A DNA stretch of 64,000 bases from Bathynomus jamesi (GCA_023014485.1 JAJOZX010001565.1:67001-131000); one strand, 5' to 3'. Shown: positions 45,215-54,788, numbered from the stretch's first letter. The notes: a model not told the origin generated them from the letters alone. Made by a program: numbers and translations.

Positions 45215-45812
45215 TGTTAGGAAATCTAGAAGAGGAAGAACCATTGTTGTCCCAAGGCGATATGATGACTAAGCTGATTGATGCAGCATTGCTTGTATAT
45301 ATTAAGTTAAGGTGTATATATATCCATCTCATAATTGTAAGGTTAGTGAAAAATTTACTTAATTTAGAGCTAGCATTTTTGGGCTCTTGTGGCATCATTG
45401 TTTGGGCACTCTTGTGGCATCATTTTTTGGGGCGCTGCGCGTCTTTTCTACTCGTTTGTGGAATGCGGTACTTACAAGGTGTGGTCTTATAGAGCGCTCT
45501 CTTGCAATTCAGTTTGGTTGTTTAGATACAAGATTGTTGCATCGTGCAATAGTGCAGGTTGTGTTGTTGTTGCAAGGTTTAGAAAGAAGACCATAAATAG
45601 TGCCCCTTTTGTTTTTTATCTTAAATTCATGCAACTGAGGCCTAAGATAGGCCCACATCGAGTCAGCAACCCTGAGGTAGGACCTAATAGGACCTCCAAG
45701 TCCGTAAGTTTTTAATCTAGCTTAACTTGGGCTGTAGGTTGAACTGGCCCTTCAGAGCTTGGCCGTTCACGGCTCAGCTGGGATTTTGAACCCAATAAAA
45801 AAAATAATAACA
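45215..45812 (+). repeat. Inner BEL 3' LTR
   Basis: 598 bp from TGTTAGGAAATCTAG to AATAATAACA, preceded by a purine tract (ggtggggag, 45,206-45,214) that can serve as polypurine tract. Confidence 0.9.
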
Positions 45813-45817
45813 GGTCC

Positions 45818-47171
45818 TAATCTCATTTCTGACCTTGTGAAGATCTTACTTAGGTTCAGGTTAAATAAATATGCCTTCCAAAGTGACATTTCAAAGGCAT
45901 TTTTAAGAATAAATCTTAAAAATGAATATGACAAGAACCAACTTAGGTTCTTATGGTTCAGGGATCCATTTTATTTGAATAAAGGGTTCATAACCTATAG
46001 ATTCAATGTTGTGTTGTTTGGAGCCAATTGCTCACCTAGCCTATTAGCATTGACAATTAGACATCATTTGAACCAGTTTAATAACTCGTTAACACTAAAC
46101 TTCCTCAAGGAACATTTTTATGTAGACAATCTTATCGGCTCAACATCAACAAAATCTGAATTATCTGAGGTCTATGAACACACTCAAAACATTATGCAAC
46201 AATGTAACTTTGGACTAAGAGAGTGGATTTCAAATGATGAGGATTTAAACAAAAAGATTTTAAAGGATAATAATGGTCTTACTGAACCATCAGACAGAGT
46301 TAAAACTTTAGGTATGAACTGGTATTTGGATGCAACTTCTAACAATCATGATTCAATCTGCACTAAAGGTTTTAAACTTGATGAGGAAGCTAACACTAAA
46401 ACACAAATATTTTCAGAGGCTTCAAAGATTTTTGACCCCATGGGTCTATTCCTGCCTTCAACAATAAACTCAAAGCTTCTCCTCCAAGAAGTTTGGAGGA
46501 CAAATGTTGGGTGGGATGAGCCAATAACAACTGAAGATCAAAAATCTTGGAAGAAGTTAGGTGCTGATTTAACAAAAGTGCAGAACATTAAAATACAAAG
46601 GTGCTGTGGGTTTAGGGATAAACCCCAGAGACTTCATGTGTTTGCTGATGCAAGCACACAGGCTTATGGGTGCTGTACGTATCTTGTAAGTCCTACAGAA
46701 AGTCATCTAATTTATGCAAATGGGAAAGTTGCACCTCTCAAACCTACTCGAACCATACCTCAATTGGAACTATTGGCTGCTGCGTTAGCCATTAAAACCA
46801 TTTCATTGCTTAAGGATGCTTACCATGATGTGAACATAACTGATATCCACATCTGGCTCGACAGTCAGATTTGTCTTGCCTGGATACAGAATGATAGCAT
46901 TAATAGTAAGAACATCTTTGTAAGAAATAGGCTAAAAGAAATAGCTGAAGCTAATGAAAGCCTACAAGTCAACTTTCACTATGTTCCAACTAAACAAAAT
47001 CCAGCAGACTTTCTGACCAGAGGTTTATCCTACAAGGTGTTGAAGTCAAACAAAACTTGGTTCATGGGACCTAAGTGGCTCTGTAATACAGACCAATGGC
47101 CTGTGGAACAAGTTAACTTGACATTAAATTTAATCTTTTCGAATGAAAAGGTTGAACCACTCACTAATTAT
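45818..47171 (+). pseudogene. Outer BEL reverse transcriptase and RNase H
   Basis: The frame resumes after the GGTCC duplication and stays open to the hAT insertion. Motif A is FQSDISKAFLRINL and motif B VLFGANCSPSLLAL. Motif C reads FYVDNL instead of the obligatory YVDD, which should abolish polymerisation. RNase H has VFADASTQAYGC, PQLELLAAALA and IWLDSQICLAW; it ends with NPADFLTRGL and WFMGPKWL. The long open frame suggests that YVDN is one of few lesions in this half. Confidence 0.88.
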
Positions 47172-47268
47172 CAGTGCTGGGCAGCGCAAACGAAAATTCA
47201 CTTGCGCAAGCGCAAATGCGCAAACCCAAACCCATACCTTGCGCAAGCGCAAACTATTTATATATATA

Positions 47269-47315
47269 CAGGGTTTTCCAAAAAAAATAGGTGCGGTTTT
47301 TTTTGGGACACCCTG
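47269..47315. repeat. 47-bp hairpin with mariner-type CAGGGT ends
   Basis: Ends CAGGGTTTTCC and the inverse of CAGGGTGTCCC close to a few-base loop, with TA on both sides. It looks like two joined ends of a Tc1/mariner element whose interior is gone. Confidence 0.5.
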
Positions 47316-47479
47316 TATAAAATTAAATTTATAGTAAATCAAATCACATCAAATCAAAAGACTTTATTAACAGACACACGATCCATAGATATATCAATAA
47401 AGAATAGATACAAAATTACAATGTTAAATAAATAATAATAATAAAAAAAAGAAATTACAATATTACAAAAAAAAACACT

Positions 47480-47863
47480 TCAAAGCTCCTCAGAGTCCTC
47501 CTCCAACTCCATCGTGAGCAGGTCCATGTTGCCCTTCAGGAACACAAACCTCTCAAAGTTCTCAGAGGTCAGGCTGGACCTCTTGGGCTTCATGATGTCA
47601 GACCCCTGAGTGTTGCCAAGGACGTCATAGGTGTGCGCCACAGGCACCTCCCTGCAGGTTAGGACGGCCTTCTTCCTCTTGAGGTTGGAGGGCTCTATCC
47701 AGTGGGCAAAGGTCAAAGGTCCAAAGAAGGTGTCCAGGTGGGGCCAGGGGTTGTTGAGGTCCTCTTCCTCCTGGTGAGGCTCTGAGCCATGGCTGGTCAC
47801 GCTGCCGGCCGGGCTGGGGGCAGAGGTGGGGCTGGACAGAGACTGGTGTCTGAGGCTGTCCAT
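47480..47863 (-). CDS. 127-codon GC-rich ORF inside the hAT element, hAT-like C-terminus
   Basis: The last ~30 residues (MKPKRSSLTSENFERFVFLKG) resemble the hAT dimerisation domain in which KRSSL..EN...FL is conserved. The first ~95 residues (Ser/Pro/Glu-rich, HQEEEDLNNPWPHLDTF) do not match anything I recognise. GC content is clearly higher than in all surroundings. It could be an internally deleted or frameshifted transposase; a host sequence picked up by the element is the other option. Two frames are open over the same stretch. Confidence 0.5.
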   Translation of the reverse strand: MDSLRHQSLSSPTSAPSPAGSVTSHGSEPHQEEEDLNNPWPHLDTFFGPLTFAHWIEPSNLKRKKAVLTCREVPVAHTYDVLGNTQGSDIMKPKRSSLTSENFERFVFLKGNMDLLTMELEEDSEEL

Positions 47864-48241
47864 GGTTCACTAGTTATAGACAGTAGTTATGACTTATGAA
47901 GTTTCTAGAAGTTACTAGAGTAGTTAGTAGTTTGAACTCTGAAATAAAATTAAAATCAACTAATCAAACAAACGTGTTTCACTAGCGTTGTTGGTATACT
48001 GAGTGCTCACTGCTGTCTGGCGGCGCCACCTGTCTGGCAGTCACGTGTTTATGAGCTAAATCCACTATTTTTAATATTTTTTTTTTTTCACGTTTGCGCA
48101 CAAGTTTGCGTTTGCGCAAATGCGCAAGTTTGCGCAAGAATTGGCGCAAACGCAAATGCGCAGCCGAAATCACACTTGCGCAATTGCGCAATTTGCGTTT
48201 TGCGCAAATGTTTGCGCAAGTGCCCAGCACTGCATAATTAG

Positions 48242-49556
48242 TAATTATGAACATTATTCTGATTTCAACAAACTTGTCAGGGCCACAGCCTACTGTTTGA
48301 GGTTTGCTCACAACTGTTTAACTACAATTAACAAACAGCTAAATAAGAACAATCACAATTATACAGAAGTTGCAACCAAGTACTGGATAGGGGATGCACA
48401 ACAAAAGGAGTACAATAAAGAGTTAGAATTCTTGACTAATGGGAAACAAACAAAAGAGCCTGTACCATCAGTAGTTGTGGATCGAAACTTGTTCAGAGAT
48501 GAGGAAGGTCTTCTAAGGTGTAAAGGGAGATTAGACAAATCAAAACTGTCTTACAAAAGCAAACATCCAATCCTTTTACCAAAATTTAGCTATCTGACAA
48601 CATTAATCATCAGACAAACACACAATGATGTACATCATATGGGGGTACCACAGACACTAACTGCATTAAGAAAAACGTATTGGATACCCAAGGGAAGGAT
48701 CACTGTTAAAACAATTCTGAATGAGTGTGTCACATGTAGACGTATTCATGCTAGGCCCTATAGGAAACCAAATCCTCCTGGTTTGCCAGAGGAGAGAGTT
48801 ACTCTCAACAGACCCTTTGAGACTATAGGCATTGACTATACAGGAGCATTGACTGTACGGGTGGTTGACACTGAACAAAAAATGTACATTGTACTGTTTA
48901 CATGTGCTGCCTCACGAGCTGTTTATCTGGATGTTGTGGAGGACCTCACAGCAGGATCTTTTGTTGCTGTCTTTAAGAGATTCTGTGCACGACACTCGGT
49001 ACCCAAGACAGTTTGGACTGACAATGCTACATATTTCAAGGCTGGTGAACAGGTCATTAACGACTTGTTAAGCAATGAAGTCACACAATTATATGTACAA
49101 AATTCAAACATAAAGTGGAAGTATATTCAAGTTGCCTCTCCTTGGTATGGTTCTATCTGGGAGAGGAATATACAAACAGTAAAGAATTGCTTGAAGAAAG
49201 CAATTTGTAAAAAACAGATACACTTGTTTGAGTTGCTCACTCTCCTGGCTGAGATTGAGAACATCATCAACAATAGACCACTCACTTATGTGAGTGACAA
49301 CATTAATGACCCGGAACCATTAACTCCAAATCATTTGATTCGGGGAGAACAAGTTAGTCTCCTGCCGGACAACAATATAAACTCTTCAGAAGACCCAAAC
49401 TGGACTCAACGACATGATGAACTCCAGACTAAGTTACAACACTTAACTAGAGTTAAAGCTCATTTCATTAAACAGTGGAAAACTGAGTACTTGATGGGTC
49501 TAAGGGAGAGACATAAACAAATGACTAAGAAGGATTGTCTGACACAATTAAGGTAG
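48242..49556 (+). CDS. Outer BEL integrase
   Basis: Open frame from the end of the hAT insert to a stop at 49,556. The N-terminal zinc finger is HNDVHHMG with CVTCRR. The DDE core is intact: IGIDYTGAL, TVWTDNATYFK and WYGSIWERNIQ. The C-terminal BEL region has PLTPNHLIRGE and FIKQWKTEYLMGLRERH. The final ~50 residues (GDLVLIHDS, WPLARVLEL) lie in the next frame, 49,557-49,709, after a one-base shift. It would insert the cDNA into the host genome; without an intact RT this copy cannot act on its own. Confidence 0.86.
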
Positions 49557-49914
49557 GGGACCTTGTTCTCATACATGACAGTACTCCAAGACAATACTGG
49601 CCTCTGGCTAGAGTTTTAGAACTCAGACCAGGGGCAGACGGGGTAACAAGAGTGGTCAAATTAAGGCCTTCAACGGGTGACACAGCAAGAGACATTTCTC
49701 TTTTGTAAAGACCATGAACAGTTTCATCCTATGGATGTATATTTTCTCTTCTAATTAAATGCTACATCTTCTCTATGAGAAGGTGAGGATAGTCACTGTT
49801 AATCAGATTAACAGGCATTTACAGTCAAATAGTTAAACAGTTAGCTAGTCTACACTCAGACATAAAAATTGGTGACAATGACACCAAGATTTTTATCTCC
49901 CGGGGCCCCCAGTA

Positions 49915-50629
49915 CATGGAAAACTGATACGTGTGGGTAGTTGGGAGGTAACGAAAATGGTCCACTGAGTAGGTAGGTAGTTAATCTAACAATTATTAAA
50001 TTTCTTTTATGTCAATAACTGGGTGGATGAAACCAATTGGTTGCTCACCAGAGTTATTCTCCACATTAGTATTTATATACTGTGTGATAGAGCGTGCTCG
50101 GTAATACACATACATTACCGATCAACCGACTGAAAAAAACCAAGAGGACGCTGGTGGAAAAAGCCCCGCGGAAAAGGAAGAGGAGAACAAAAAGAAGCAA
50201 CGAGAGAACAAGACGGAACGGAGAGAAGGAAGAGGCTAAACAACGGAAAAAGATCCCCACCAGCAAGTACGCTCTCAACAGGAGAAAAAAGAAGAGGGAC
50301 TGTCTAATAACACTCGGTAAGTGATCAGTTGTGTTTTTTAGCCCAGTTAATTAAGGGACATAAATTAAGCTGGGTCAGACAAATTAGGCCTACATTGTGG
50401 TCTAAGACCTAGCATCAACTCGTAGCTTAACAACGGTGAAGGTAAATTACCCTAACCTAATTTGGTGAGGAATCCTACTGTGGACCTCAATTTACTCTGC
50501 CCGCTCTGGACCATTTCCGGAATCTCTAGGCTGACCCCTACAAGGCTAGGCTTAATCTACTCTATAGTTAGACTGGAGATATTAGGGTTGGGTTAATTCG
50601 GGACCAATTCATACAGAGCATTTTTCACA
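49915..50629 (+). repeat. Outer BEL 3' LTR
   Basis: 715 bp, CATGGAAAACTGATACG to TTTTTCACA, followed by CATG and the rest of the LINE. It has an extra AAC near 50,431 compared with the 5' LTR. Confidence 0.88.
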
Positions 50630-50835
50630 CATGAGTCCTGCCATTTATCCTCTAAGCTCTGGACTTTTTGGTACGAAAACGTCTGTCTGTAGCTCCACTT
50701 AACTTCGACATTATAGTATTATTTCTAATCAATTGTATATATTTCTATCCTTAGTATATGAATTGTCATTGTATTAATAATATTTGTCATATGGACTGTC
50801 TGCCAATAAACCTTTTCATTTTCATTTTCATTCTC
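50630..50835 (+). mobile_element. LINE, unit 5, 3' end displaced by BEL insertion
   Basis: Continues the LINE interrupted at 35,300: last coding codons to WYENVCL-type end with stop at about 50,691, 3' untranslated region, AATAAA near 50,806 and a TTTTCA tail. It differs from units 1-4 by several substitutions and has a different downstream flank. Confidence 0.85.
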
Positions 50836-51149
50836 ATATTTTTAACGTGATAAAAATATTGTTTCGTGGAGACCAGTGTTTTTGACAAAGTCCAAATCTG
50901 TTACAAAGATCGTAACTGGCCGAAGTTGGTCATGTGGGAAATAACTAACCAATCTAAAACGACCACCTAACCTAGTGTAATCTGGCCTCCGTTAAAATTA
51001 ATATTAACCTTAAAGGGTAATAAAAATTATTTAAGTAATTTGGTGTTGGAATGTATCATGTAAAATTATTTTTATAATACGAATATATTATTAAAATATA
51101 TATACTGTATTGGTAATATAATAATGCTAAAATTTTCCTTCTTCCCTCT

Positions 51150-51185
<36 letters not shown>

Positions 51186-51772
51186 ATACTTTGGACTTTA
51201 CTAGATTTTAATTTTTATAATCAACTCCAGTAGAATGAATATGTTTGTGTTTGAATGCTGTAACTCTGAACCTAAAAGAACACATCCGTATTTGAAGAAT
51301 GTCTTTCCAAAAGTTTATTCTTACTTAACGAACTTTATTTATTGACGTTAATCCATTTATAAACTTCTTCATTAAGAAACGTGATAAAATTACAACAATT
51401 CACCATCGATGAAATATTCGACATGGAAATGGAAGTGGAAATGGAAAATTAAAGTTTGTCTTTAAATACAAAGTATAGTTTTTCTTGAACACTTTATTTT
51501 CTTTGAAGATATTATGGGTAACCTTAAAATATTTATTTAGGAACAAAATAAAAAATGGTACCTATACTGAACAGTGAACACAACTAATAATAAATAAAAA
51601 TGGCCTGAATATGTCATTAATTAAAAAAAATGCTCTGAAAGGGGATATGTAACTGATGTAATAATTCATCTTAAAGTTCATGATAAAACCTTTGGTAACC
51701 CCAAAATCTGTTTATCCTTGATAGGTTATTGATTAAATTACAACATAGTATCTACGATTTTTTTTAACTTAC
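50836..51772. other. Non-coding, AT-rich region between LINE and XDH exon
   Basis: Contains a fragment of the Penelope end (50,893-50,930, ctgttacaaagatcgtaactggccgaag), an (AG)n tract (51,151-51,182) and otherwise AT-rich sequence without a recognisable gene. If the XDH gene is intact this is intron. Confidence 0.6.
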
Positions 51773-51955
51773 CATGAGCAATCCCATTTTCTATTATTTC
51801 ATTTTCATGTACTCCAGTTTCTTCACCACCTCTCGATTTGTTTGTGAATTTGCAACAATCGCTTCTTCCACAACCATTCGCCATATTCGCCTCTTCAGTG
51901 AAGGTTCGAAACCCTTCCAATATCGGTCTGTATCCAGTGCAACGACACAAGTTCC
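51773..51955 (-). CDS. XDH exon D (second [2Fe-2S] domain, C-terminal part and linker)
   Basis: After acceptor TGCAG the exon encodes [24 protein letters not shown], where CRC supplies two of the four cysteines for the second iron-sulphur cluster of xanthine dehydrogenase. An Asn/Cys/Gly-rich linker follows, ending ENGIAHG at a GTAAGT donor. 183 nt. Joining the last G of exon C to its first two bases (G+GG) keeps frame and conserved sequence. XDH oxidises hypoxanthine to xanthine and uric acid in purine breakdown, mainly in the cytosol. The next exon (FAD domain) is not in the window. Confidence 0.9.
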
Positions 51956-52448
51956 CTGCAGGAGAAAAGCAAATGTTTTCAAGACACACTCAAGCTTTCC
52001 GCCAAATGTTATTTTTTCTCTTTGATGGGTTCGAAATCTAGCTGAGTCTCGAACGGCCAAGATCTGAAGGGCCAATATTAATTTGTAGCCTAAGTTAAGC
52101 TAGAATAAAAACTCTAGTGACCTGGAGGTACTATTCAGTCTTCTCTCAGAGTAGTCTACTGAAGCAGGACTATTTTAGGCCTCAGTTGGCATAAATATAA
52201 AAAAGAACTATTTGCTGTCTTCTAAACGTTGCAACAACAACACAGTCGAACTTGTACCCTTGCACGATGCAGCAATCCTGTATCTAGACTACCAAAACTG
52301 ATTTGCAAGAGCGCTCTCTATGAGACCACGACCCACCAGTACCACTTTCAACAAGATTAGAAAGGACGCTGCTGGTATTCAAAATTGAAGCCACAAGAGC
52401 CTCAAAAAGTTGGATTTAATATAAATGACGATTTTTCACTAACCTTAC

Positions 52449-52451
<3 letters not shown>

Positions 52452-52507
<56 letters not shown>
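52452..52507. repeat. (TA)n microsatellite in solo LTR
   Basis: Pure TA run abutting the left end of the hAT-like element; more TA and TG tracts follow at 52,559-52,582 and 53,527-53,640. Confidence 0.9.
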
Positions 52508-52510
<3 letters not shown>

Positions 52511-53524
52511 TGGCGATCGGTGATAATTATGTATAGGGAAACATGCATAGCCTATTTCATATATATATATATATATATATATCCCTTTCAACCTTTCAAA
52601 TGTTCCGTGCGATGATTCCTCATTTCACGAAGGTCAAGCTTGTCGCCCCTCCTCTCGAGTTGTCCTAGTGAAGTAGTGAGTTGGTTTCTTGTACTTTCCA
52701 CCTCACATAGTCAGGTACGCCCGGCTCATCGGGGATTGTTCTGAGTCAGGCGTCTAATCTTCTTTTGAAGATGTCCACTGCAACACCACTCGTGATTAAA
52801 CAGTTTTGGTCCTCTCACAACAAAACTATTTTCTTTCAGGGTAATACGACACAGTCTTCTTTTACTTCACTATAACAACTTCTGACTTACTCATAATTAA
52901 GCAAACTCTAATTACAATTAGCTTGTATTTCTTCTAAAAATATATTTGGTAATAATTGCCAGTTATTTGGTCATTTAATACTATAAGTTCATTAATTAAG
53001 CGCTTTAAAAGGATTCCGTTAGCAGAATAGCAGGAATAAGCAACTCTCTAAGTTGCTTCCACGATCCACGTTTTGTCTAAAGAAATGAATGCGTTATGGG
53101 TCTGTTTCCATCGGTGAATATTTTTTATTCTTTTAAGACATAATATTAATTAATCCCAAAGTATAGCGATCAATAATTTTATTGTATATCATTTATTGCA
53201 TTTACACTATCGTATAAGCAGTGAAATTATCGGTGAATTGATACAATTTTTCTAAAACACGAATATAGTAAGTCAAACAAAAGAAGCAATTCTCAAGGTT
53301 GCTTCCACTGGCGCCCGTCTCGACGCAACAAAATTATTGCTCTCCCCCTCCTTTTTCAATGCACTGATTTGGATTTCGAGCTTTTTGTATTAAAAAATAT
53401 TTGAAAGGAGTATAGCCTAGTGATAATTTATCATAATTTTATAGTCATTAATATTGTTTAACAGCGCTTCTAATCATTTAAGTGGGGAAGCAATGCTTCC
53501 ATTGCTTCCATGGACCGAACGCCA

Positions 53525-53527
<3 letters not shown>
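52508..53527. mobile_element. hAT-like non-autonomous element in XDH intron
   Basis: Ends CAGTGGCGATCGGT and the inverse of CAGTGGCGTTCGGT, about 1.0 kb, in TA repeats. Near its left end (52,583-52,660) it contains a diverged copy of the spacer found between TA and CT tracts in the array. No transposase frame is seen. A second loose copy of its right end (accgaacgccactg) lies at 53,603-53,617. Confidence 0.65.
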
Positions 53528-53602
<75 letters not shown>

Positions 53603-53766
53603 CCGAACGCCACTGATATATATATATATATATATATATAACAATGCTGTATTAAACAGCCTAGTCAACGTATCGCTTTGAGATAACAATGGTTCTTCCT
53701 CTTCTAGATTTTCTAACAATAACAGCATTCCATAAAGAGACAGGGGAATCGTTTCTTCATTCTTAC

Positions 53767-54002
53767 CGACTAAAGTTTGCTCTATCTCCTCCATAGTCGG
53801 TTTTGGATTATTTCTCAAAAGTGTGTACATCGACATGACAAAACCCGGCGTGCAAAAGCCGCATTGTGAACCGTTGGCCTTCGCCAGCCGTTCCTGGACG
53901 GGATGGAGACGCGTTTTGGTAGACCCAATTCCTTCTGTGGTTGTAACTGATAGACCGTGTATCGAACTGATAGGCGTGAGACAGGCATTTGCGGAGTAGT
54001 GC
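53767..54002 (-). CDS. XDH exon C (end of first and start of second [2Fe-2S] domain)
   Basis: 236 nt encoding [10 protein letters not shown], where the cysteine is the fourth ligand of the plant-ferredoxin-type cluster, then [21 protein letters not shown] and [22 protein letters not shown], where CGFC gives two ligands of the second cluster. This is near-canonical for XDH and distinct from aldehyde oxidase. Acceptor CAG precedes 54,002 and donor GTAAGA follows 53,767. It needs one carried-over pair of bases from exon B, which exon B does not provide (see findings). Confidence 0.9.
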
Positions 54003-54097
54003 CTGAAGTGACGTTTAGAAATTGAATGAATTAGTCTCTTATCACTTATGAATGCAAGTGACACGCAATACAGTCTTAGGAAAAAAATAATTCTCAC

Positions 54098-54192
54098 TTT
54101 ATTTCCAGTTTTTCGGTCGATTTTCGAAATCATGACGGTGCACGCTCCACAACCTCCTTCTGCACATCCCATTTTAGTTCCATGAAGTCGAA
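54098..54192 (-). CDS. XDH exon B (first [2Fe-2S] cluster loop)
   Basis: 95 nt: the first two bases complete a Leu codon with exon A, then [20 protein letters not shown] carries the three closely spaced cysteines of the ferredoxin-type cluster, followed by [11 protein letters not shown]. Acceptor CAG ends at 54,193 and donor GTGAGA starts at 54,097. [10 protein letters not shown] is standard for XDH apart from Ala in place of Gly after the first Cys. Confidence 0.9.
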
Positions 54193-54348
54193 CTGATGTT
54201 TATTAAGGAAAAACCTTCATAAACAATAGTTGGCTTGTCAGCTTCATGTCATTATTTTCTTATAAATAGCTGAAATAAAATTATAAATTTTCAGGTCTAA
54301 AAAAAATCATTGGTTGAATCCTAAATATTGTATTAACTGAAAGGATAC

Positions 54349-54406
54349 GTTTCTCTCGAAGATAACGCAGCAATGTCAAGTCGGGATCTACGCTGTCATC
54401 TACAAC
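54349..54406 (-). CDS. XDH exon A (N-terminal ferredoxin-like domain)
   Basis: 58 nt encoding VVDDSVDPDLTLLRYLREK, matching the early ferredoxin-like segment of XDH. Preceded by TTTCAG and followed by GTATCC donor. Splicing to exon B is exact in phase (C+TT). The first exon with the start codon was not found between 54,407 and 64,000. Confidence 0.88.
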
Positions 54407-54564
54407 CTGAAATGAATGAACAGTATTTAGCGATAACCGGTGAACTTTGGTATCCATTTACTCGTAGTTAGTTAAATAAATCATTCAAAGAACTATTAAA
54501 GACGAACGCAATAAATATTGAGCTATTGAAGTTACGTTAATTACAAACGAATCCCATTCACTGA

Positions 54565-54788
54565 GAAAGTTACGTCGTAGCCAATGTGGTAACACCGCTT
54601 CCCGTTGATCAGCGAAATTAAGCGACAAAGTCTGGGTAAAAGTTGGATGGAGGACCGTCCTCCGCGTCCAGTTTATGTAGCGACCCGTTGTTCGGATCCC
54701 ACATAAAGCTGTAGGTCCGTTCTATCATATGACCTTAGATGTTGCGAAGGAGATTAAACAACCCCAATCATTATTATTATTATTACTA
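54565..54788 (+). mobile_element. 5S-rRNA-derived SINE (SINE3 type)
   Basis: 224 bp with 12-bp target duplications CCCATTCACTGA (54,553-54,564) and CCCATTCGCTGA (54,789-54,800), one mismatch. The head, about 54,572-54,655, follows 5S rRNA through the internal promoter: gaaattaagcgac (A-box region) and ttggatggaggaccg (C-box region). The body is unrelated, and the tail is (ATT)n. Such SINEs are transcribed by RNA polymerase III from the 5S promoter and mobilised by LINE enzymes. Confidence 0.88.

Larger units (their letters stand above)
38826..45812 (+). mobile_element. Inner BEL/Pao LTR retrotransposon
   Basis: 6,987 bp, TG...CA LTRs at 38,826-39,421 and 45,215-45,812, with the 5-bp target duplication GGTCC at 38,821-38,825 and 45,813-45,817. 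It is inserted in the RT gene of the outer element, same orientation. Domain order Gag, protease, RT, RNase H, integrase. Multiple stops and small frameshifts split every gene. Its LTR is the same family as the old solo LTR in the XDH intron (52,007-53,718). Confidence 0.92.
47172..48232. mobile_element. hAT-type element with TTGCGCAA subterminal repeats
   Basis: 1,061 bp with ends CAGTGCTGGGCA and its inverse. Both ends carry many copies of TGCGCAAA/TTGCGCAAG in both orientations within ~100-170 bp, as hAT transposase-binding sites often do. The left flank is CTAATTAT and the right has TAATTAT after nine extra bases, a partial 8-bp duplication. It splits the outer BEL between RNase H and integrase. 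Confidence 0.78.
35301..50629 (+). mobile_element. Outer BEL/Pao LTR retrotransposon with nested insertions
   Basis: Two LTRs (35,301-36,012 and 49,915-50,629) enclose Gag, protease, RT, RNase H and integrase in the BEL/Pao order, all plus strand. It sits in LINE sequence with a CATG duplication (35,297-35,300 and 50,630-50,633). Removing the inner BEL (6,987 bp plus a 5-bp duplication) and the hAT insert leaves about 7.3 kb, a normal BEL length. Gag and pol carry several frameshifts and stops, so it is dead. Confidence 0.9.
52007..53718 (-). mobile_element. Old BEL solo LTR (inner-element family), interrupted
   Basis: Read on the minus strand it begins TGTTAGAAAATCTAGAAGAGG and ends AAAAAATAACA. 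It follows the inner BEL LTR (38,826-39,421) over its length: gaagaaccattgtt, the attgtaaggttagtg segment, gagagcgctcttgc, gaggcct and cagatcttggccgttc. It is clearly more diverged than the two inner LTRs are from each other. A TA tract and a hAT-like element (52,508-53,527) split it at the LTR's own TA-rich part. No internal BEL sequence or clear target duplication remains. Confidence 0.8.
51956..53766 (-). other. XDH intron between exons C and D, expanded by transposons
   Basis: Donor GTAAGA at 53,766 and acceptor CAG at 51,956. Removing the solo LTR (52,007-53,718) leaves about 100 bp, so the ancestral intron was short. Confidence 0.75.

Noticed and set aside
53000..53340. Additional XDH exon within the hAT-like element
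   Set aside because: No frame with XDH sequence; exons C and D already join in phase.
54565..54670. A functional 5S rRNA gene
   Set aside because: Only the promoter half resembles 5S rRNA; target duplications and an (ATT)n tail show it is a SINE.
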